DNA from: Paenibacillus zeisoli
GTDB taxonomy: Bacteria; Bacillota; Bacilli; Paenibacillales; Paenibacillaceae
DNA length: 64,000 nucleotides
NCBI RefSeq assembly: GCF_003994465.1
Contig: NZ_RZNX01000001.1
Location: 744,001 to 808,000 of the forward strand
Reading direction: 5' to 3'
Shown here: piece by piece, positions 60,507-64,000 of the stretch
How positions within the stretch are numbered: the stretch's first letter is position 1
How the letters are laid out: every line of letters starts with the position of its first letter
Position numbers and translations under genes: made by a program
Notes under the pieces: model-generated
What the model saw: the letters and a program-made list of their open reading frames with translations, nothing else
Told to the model about the DNA's origin: nothing
Databases searched by the model: none

Positions 60507-61266
60507 TCTTGCTTCCTTCCCCTTTCCACTCCATCACAATATCATCGAACAGCTTGTTCTGATAACAGACAATCTGTTTCATTTTCATTAATTCAAGGAC
60601 AGCCAGGAAAGTGACGACGATCTCGTGCCTATGCATCTCCTCGTGCAGCAGCTTCGAGAACAGGATCCGCCCGCCTTTACCTTGAAGCTCCAGCACTGAC
60701 ACCACTTCTCTGAGTCGATCTTTAACGGAGATCTCATCTCTCTGAATACGTGCCACTGTACTCCGCTTAACCGCCTTGCGAATAGCTTTTTGGAAGACGG
60801 CGATGAGATCAGCCGCATGCAGGCCTTTTACCGGGTTCTCAATGATCTCTGGCATAAAGGGCGACAAATCCTCAGGTTCCTTGGAGAAAATAAGGCTTCT
60901 CTCCCACTCCTTATCGTGCAGATGCTCGGCGATCCCTTTATACTTCCGGTATTCAATCAGCTTGCGAATCAGCTCGTCACGCGGATCTTCTTCTTCCTCA
61001 TAATAATTATAATCCTCTTCTATCTCGATTACGGGCGGTTTGGGAAGCAGCTGCTTGCTCTTGATAGATAACAACGTGGCTGCCATGACAAGGAATTCGC
61101 TTGTGATTTCAAGCTCCAGTTCCTGCATGCTGTTCAAATAGGCTAAATATTGGTCTGTAATCTCACTTATGGATATTTGATGGATGTCGATCTCCGCTTT
61201 ATCAATCAGATGCAGCAGCAGATCAAGCGGTCCTTCAAAAGTCTCCAGCTTGTATAGTACCGTCAC
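60475..61266 (-). CDS. scpA: Segregation and condensation protein A
   Basis: Kleisin subunit of the SMC-ScpAB complex. 263 aa; KLETFEGPLDLLLHLIDKAEIDI start and the C-terminal winged helix (SKLLHEEMHRHEIVVTFLAVLELMK). The GTG at 61266 has GGAGGAG 6 nt upstream; an ORF to 61308 would run through the ribH terminator. Confidence 0.95.
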   Translation of the reverse strand: MTVLYKLETFEGPLDLLLHLIDKAEIDIHQISISEITDQYLAYLNSMQELELEITSEFLVMAATLLSIKSKQLLPKPPVIEIEEDYNYYEEEEDPRDELIRKLIEYRKYKGIAEHLHDKEWERSLIFSKEPEDLSPFMPEIIENPVKGLHAADLIAVFQKAIRKAVKRSTVARIQRDEISVKDRLREVVSVLELQGKGGRILFSKLLHEEMHRHEIVVTFLAVLELMKMKQIVCYQNKLFDDIVMEWKGEGSKNGFSEDEIDY

Positions 61267-61290
61267 GTATTGCTCCTCCGCCCGATAAAA

Positions 61291-61322
61291 ATAAAAATGT
61301 AGTACCATTATAATGGTACTAC
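61291..61322 (-). terminator. ribH terminator with a 24-bp perfect palindrome
   Basis: GTAGTACCATTA/TAATGGTACTAC (61299-61322) followed on the minus strand by TTTTTATTTTTAT, 14 nt after the ribH stop and ending about 25 nt before scpA. Confidence 0.85.
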
Positions 61323-61334
61323 ACTAAATAAGCA

Positions 61335-61802
61335 CTATTTTAATTGTTTCGTCAAGTTTGCCATTTCAATTGCTGCGGTCGCCGCATCCCAGCCTTTGTT
61401 CCCAGCCTTGGTACCTGCCCGTTCAATCGCCTGCTCAATGCTCTCTGTGGTAAGTACACCGAAGATAGTAGGTACACCGGTCTTCAAGCTGATGGCAGCA
61501 ACGCCCTTGGCTACCTCATTACATACATAGTCATAATGGGAGGTTGACCCTCTGATGACCGTACCCAGTGTGATCACAGCGTCATACTTGCCGCTTTCTG
61601 CCAGCTTCTGGGCTGCAAATGGAATTTCGAAAGCGCCTGGCACCCATGCTACATCCACTTCCTCATCCTTAACTCCGTGACGCTTAAGCGCGTCCTGTGC
61701 TCCTCCAAGAAGCTTGCTTGTGATAAACTCGTTGAATCTTCCTACAACAATCGCATATTTAAGACCTTCCGATACCAAATTTCCTTCAAAAATGTTCCCC
61801 AT
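61335..61802 (-). CDS. ribH: 6,7-dimethyl-8-ribityllumazine synthase
   Basis: Penultimate step of riboflavin synthesis. 155 aa with [44 protein letters not shown] (catalytic His) and [16 protein letters not shown] with AAGGG upstream. The ribBA-ribH spacer (61803-61848) has four near-tandem AACTAAA units. Confidence 0.97.
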   Translation of the reverse strand: MGNIFEGNLVSEGLKYAIVVGRFNEFITSKLLGGAQDALKRHGVKDEEVDVAWVPGAFEIPFAAQKLAESGKYDAVITLGTVIRGSTSHYDYVCNEVAKGVAAISLKTGVPTIFGVLTTESIEQAIERAGTKAGNKGWDAATAAIEMANLTKQLK

Positions 61803-61848
61803 GGTTAATCAACCCTTCTGGTTTTAGTTTGTGGTTTTAGTTTTTAGT

Positions 61849-63087
61849 TTAGTTCTCTGCGGATTCATTCTGTTCCAGATCATCGAATTTCAGAAGATGA
61901 CCCAGCTTGGCCTGCTTGGTATGAAGATAATTGGTATTATCTTCATTCTCTTTCATTTGGATAGGCACACGTTCCACAACCTGCAGACCATACCCCTCAA
62001 GCCCTTTGATTTTGCGGGGATTGTTGGTCATCAGCTTGATCTGGCGCACCCCTAGGTCCTTGAGGATTTGAGCTCCAATTCCGTAATCCCGCAAATCAGC
62101 AGCAAATCCAAGCTTGATATTGGCATCGACCGTGTCGAGTCCTTCCTCCTGAAGCTTATAGGCTTTCAGCTTGTTGATCAGTCCAATGCCTCGCCCTTCT
62201 TGACGCATGTAGAGCAGAACTCCGTTGCCTGCCTCTTCAATCTGCCGAAGCGCGGCCTCAAATTGCGGACCACAGTCACAGCGATGCGAATGGAATACAT
62301 CCCCGGTCAAGCACTCGGAGTGGACTCTTATCAATACCGGCTTACTGCTGTCAATTGTGCCTTTGACCAAGGCTACATGTTCTTTCTGGTCAACTTCATT
62401 GGAATAGGCAACCGCGCGGAACACACCATAGTCAGTCGGCATCCGCACTTCGACTTCCCGGTTAACCAGTCTTTCCTTCTCATTACGATAGTGAATTAGA
62501 TCTTTAATGCTGATAAGCTTCAGGCCATGAGTCTTAGCGATCTGCATCAGATCGGGCAATCTGGCCATCGTTCCATCTTCCTTGATGACCTCGCAGATCA
62601 CTCCAGCCGGATAAGCGCCCGACAGCACAGCCAGATCGACTGCGGCTTCCGTGTGACCTGCCCGGCGGAGTACTCCGCCTTTCTTGGCGATCAGCGGGAA
62701 CATATGGCCCGGACGGCGGAAGTCAGACGACTTGGCATCCGGGTCCATCAGCCCCTGTATGGTGACCGAGCGTTCTTTTGCAGAGATCCCTGTTGTCGTA
62801 TATTTATGGTCCACCGATACTGTGAAAGCTGTACCGTGAAAATCCGTATTTTGCGCGACCATCGGCTTTAAATCCAGCTCATCCGCCCGTTCCTGGGTAA
62901 TCGGTACACATACCAGACCTCTGCCTTGGGTGATCATGAAATTAATCACTTCCGGCGTCGCCTTCTCAGCCAGCGCAATAAAGTCCCCTTCGTTCTCCCG
63001 GTCTTCATCGTCTACGACAATAATGACCTTCCCATCCTTCAGATCTTGAATGGCTTCTTCAACCAAATCCAGCTGGATATCACTCAT
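61849..63087 (-). CDS. ribBA: Bifunctional GTP cyclohydrolase II / 3,4-DHBP synthase
   Basis: Two steps of riboflavin synthesis. N-terminal RibB domain (about residues 1-200; [26 protein letters not shown]) and C-terminal RibA domain (about 205-400) with the zinc cysteines in [15 protein letters not shown]. 412 aa. ATG with AAAGGAGTG. Upstream (63088-63337) lies a palindromic element rather than a gene. Confidence 0.97.
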   Translation of the reverse strand: MSDIQLDLVEEAIQDLKDGKVIIVVDDEDRENEGDFIALAEKATPEVINFMITQGRGLVCVPITQERADELDLKPMVAQNTDFHGTAFTVSVDHKYTTTGISAKERSVTIQGLMDPDAKSSDFRRPGHMFPLIAKKGGVLRRAGHTEAAVDLAVLSGAYPAGVICEVIKEDGTMARLPDLMQIAKTHGLKLISIKDLIHYRNEKERLVNREVEVRMPTDYGVFRAVAYSNEVDQKEHVALVKGTIDSSKPVLIRVHSECLTGDVFHSHRCDCGPQFEAALRQIEEAGNGVLLYMRQEGRGIGLINKLKAYKLQEEGLDTVDANIKLGFAADLRDYGIGAQILKDLGVRQIKLMTNNPRKIKGLEGYGLQVVERVPIQMKENEDNTNYLHTKQAKLGHLLKFDDLEQNESAEN

Positions 63088-63137
63088 AGTTATTCACTCC
63101 TTTGTGTATATAAAGTCACAGCTAAATTGTTCAAATT

Positions 63138-63298
63138 TGTGGGTAAAGGCGTAACTACGGGGAATGCTTGGACTTTCGGCCGCTATTGTCTCCAGATTTC
63201 TTGAATAATACAGTTAGTTCGGATGAAATCCGGAGACAAAGGCGATCGCTTTCGCTCCTACAGTTCCAAGCTTCCCCTCCGTTACGCCTTTCCTACAT
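63138..63298. mobile_element. MITE-like palindromic repeat between ribE and ribBA
   Basis: Imperfect inverted repeat of about 147-160 bp. Outer arms AAAGGCGTAAC (63145-63155) and GTTACGCCTTT (63281-63291) are perfect; continuing inward are CGGGGAA.GCTTGGA with TCCAAGC.TCCCC, and ATTGTCTCC.GATTTC with GAAATC.GGAGACAA. No transposase. It looks like a non-coding miniature element or a structured intergenic repeat; the middle 20-25 bp form the loop. It is inside the rib operon, and so may also add RNA structure between ribE and ribBA. Confidence 0.65.
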
Positions 63299-63305
63299 GT
63301 CATAT

Positions 63306-63325
63306 TTTTAACTGCGTCTCATATA
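63306..63325. repeat. 20-bp repeat, copy 2 (after ribE)
   Basis: Exact match to 59874-59893. About 12 nt after the ribE stop on the minus strand, beside the palindromic element. Confidence 0.7.
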
Positions 63326-63337
63326 GAACGTCGTTTG

Positions 63338-64000
63338 TCAGGCAAAGCCGTTCTCAACGAGAAACTCCATCCCGATAGCCTGCTTTGGTGAGTTAGACTC
63401 AGCCCCCTCCGCTCTACCTCCAAAATTCAGCAGATGCTCTACGTATTTGCCAAGTACATCACATTCCAGATTAACCGTATCCCCTGTTCTCTTATGAGAA
63501 AGAGCTGTCTCCGCCAAGGTGTGGGGGATAATGGAGATACTGAACTTCTCACCCGAAGATCTAACCACCGTTAAACTGATTCCATCCACCGTAATGGAAC
63601 CTTGGGGAATGATGTATTTGAATAAAGAGCGATGGGATGGCGTGATATCATACACCACCGCATTTTGATCTCTTGTCACTCCGGTTATTGTCCCTGTTCC
63701 GTCAACATGCCCCTGGACGATATGTCCGCCGAATCTACCGCCAGCTGCCATGGCCCGCTCCAGATTCACTTTGGCGCCAACCTTCAAATCATTCAGATTC
63801 GTATGCCGATAGGTCTCGGGCATCACGTCAACTGCAAAAGAATTCCCTTGGTTAGATACAGCTGTAAGACACACGCCATTGACCGCAATGCTGTCGCCAA
63901 GCTTGAGATCCTCCATAATGACTGAAGCCTGGATATCCAGCACCATCGCTTCGCCCTTACGCTGAACCGACTTAAGAGTTCCGACTTCCTCAACAAGTCC
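63338..64000 (-). CDS. ribE: Riboflavin synthase, nearly complete (5' end off window)
   Basis: Dismutates 6,7-dimethyl-8-ribityllumazine to riboflavin. The frame continues to the window edge as GLVEEVGTLKSVQ, so only the first few residues (typically MFT) lie outside. Two lumazine-binding repeats: LGDSIAVNGVCLTAV with ERAMAAGGRFGGHIVQGHVDG, and QGSITVDGISLTVV. The terminal part is an extended tail. The upstream ribD and any FMN riboswitch would be outside the window. Confidence 0.95.
   Translation of the reverse strand, partial: GLVEEVGTLKSVQRKGEAMVLDIQASVIMEDLKLGDSIAVNGVCLTAVSNQGNSFAVDVMPETYRHTNLNDLKVGAKVNLERAMAAGGRFGGHIVQGHVDGTGTITGVTRDQNAVVYDITPSHRSLFKYIIPQGSITVDGISLTVVRSSGEKFSISIIPHTLAETALSHKRTGDTVNLECDVLGKYVEHLLNFGGRAEGAESNSPKQAIGMEFLVENGFA

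Noticed and set aside
1-64000. CRISPR array, prophage or transposase genes
   Set aside because: No regularly spaced direct repeats and no phage or transposase-like proteins in any frame; the only mobile-like item is the non-coding palindrome at 63138-63298.

Overview
This 64 kb window is chromosomal core DNA from a spore-forming Gram-positive bacterium, most likely Paenibacillus or a close relative. The evidence is the sporulation genes (spoIVA, spoVIF, spmAB, dacB, ytfIJ, ypjB, ypeB), the ResABCDE/QcrABC respiratory set, strong AGGAGG-type ribosome binding sites with many TTG and GTG starts, and gene order that largely follows the qcr-trp-aro-men-hbs-spoIVA-der-cmk-res-rib stretch of Bacillus subtilis. 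Nearly everything is on the minus strand; only a YitT fragment, a polysaccharide deacetylase and the T-box/serA unit are on plus. I found no prophage, insertion sequence with a transposase, CRISPR array, rRNA or tRNA.

Layout: 1-7.4 kb holds a YitT tail, ypjBA, the menaquinol:cytochrome c reductase qcrABC, ypiF, an IDEAL protein, a gamma-carbonic anhydrase, an unrecognised 367-aa protein and a histidine phosphatase. 7.5-10 kb has an ECF sigma/anti-sigma pair, a MOSC protein and an intergenic unit that looks like an undescribed small RNA with two catabolite-response (cre) sites. 10-21.5 kb is the aromatic supraoperon aroC-aroB-aroH-trpEDCFBA-hisC-tyrA, with a TRAP-type triplet-repeat leader and attenuator before trpE. 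21.6-31.2 kb carries a 57-aa HTH-like protein, cheR, ndk, the heptaprenyl/menaquinone cluster hepS-menG-ubiA-ubiX-mqnA-hepT (late futalosine-type genes), mtrB (TRAP itself), hup and spoIVA. 31.6-43.5 kb carries a lipoprotein, ferredoxin, spoVIF, gpsA, plsY, der, the S1 homologue, plsC, cmk, a PilZ protein, ypeB, a new 49-aa zinc-ribbon protein and prsW. 43.6-49 kb holds mecA, a deacetylase, a CPBP protease and serA behind a serine T-box. 49-59.8 kb is resEDCBA-rluB-spmBA-dacB-ytfJI, and 59.9-64 kb is scpBA and ribE-ribBA-ribH.

Functional links: chorismate made by AroC feeds TrpE, AroH/TyrA and MqnA, all encoded here. MtrB probably reads intracellular tryptophan and controls the trp leader 10 kb away. 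Menaquinone from the mqn/hep genes is the substrate of QcrABC, and ResABC matures c-type cytochromes such as QcrC. The most novel candidates are the cre-controlled small RNA at about 9845-9930, a roughly 150-bp palindromic MITE-like element between ribE and ribBA, and two small genes (57 and 49 codons) whose ribosome binding sites lie inside hairpins.
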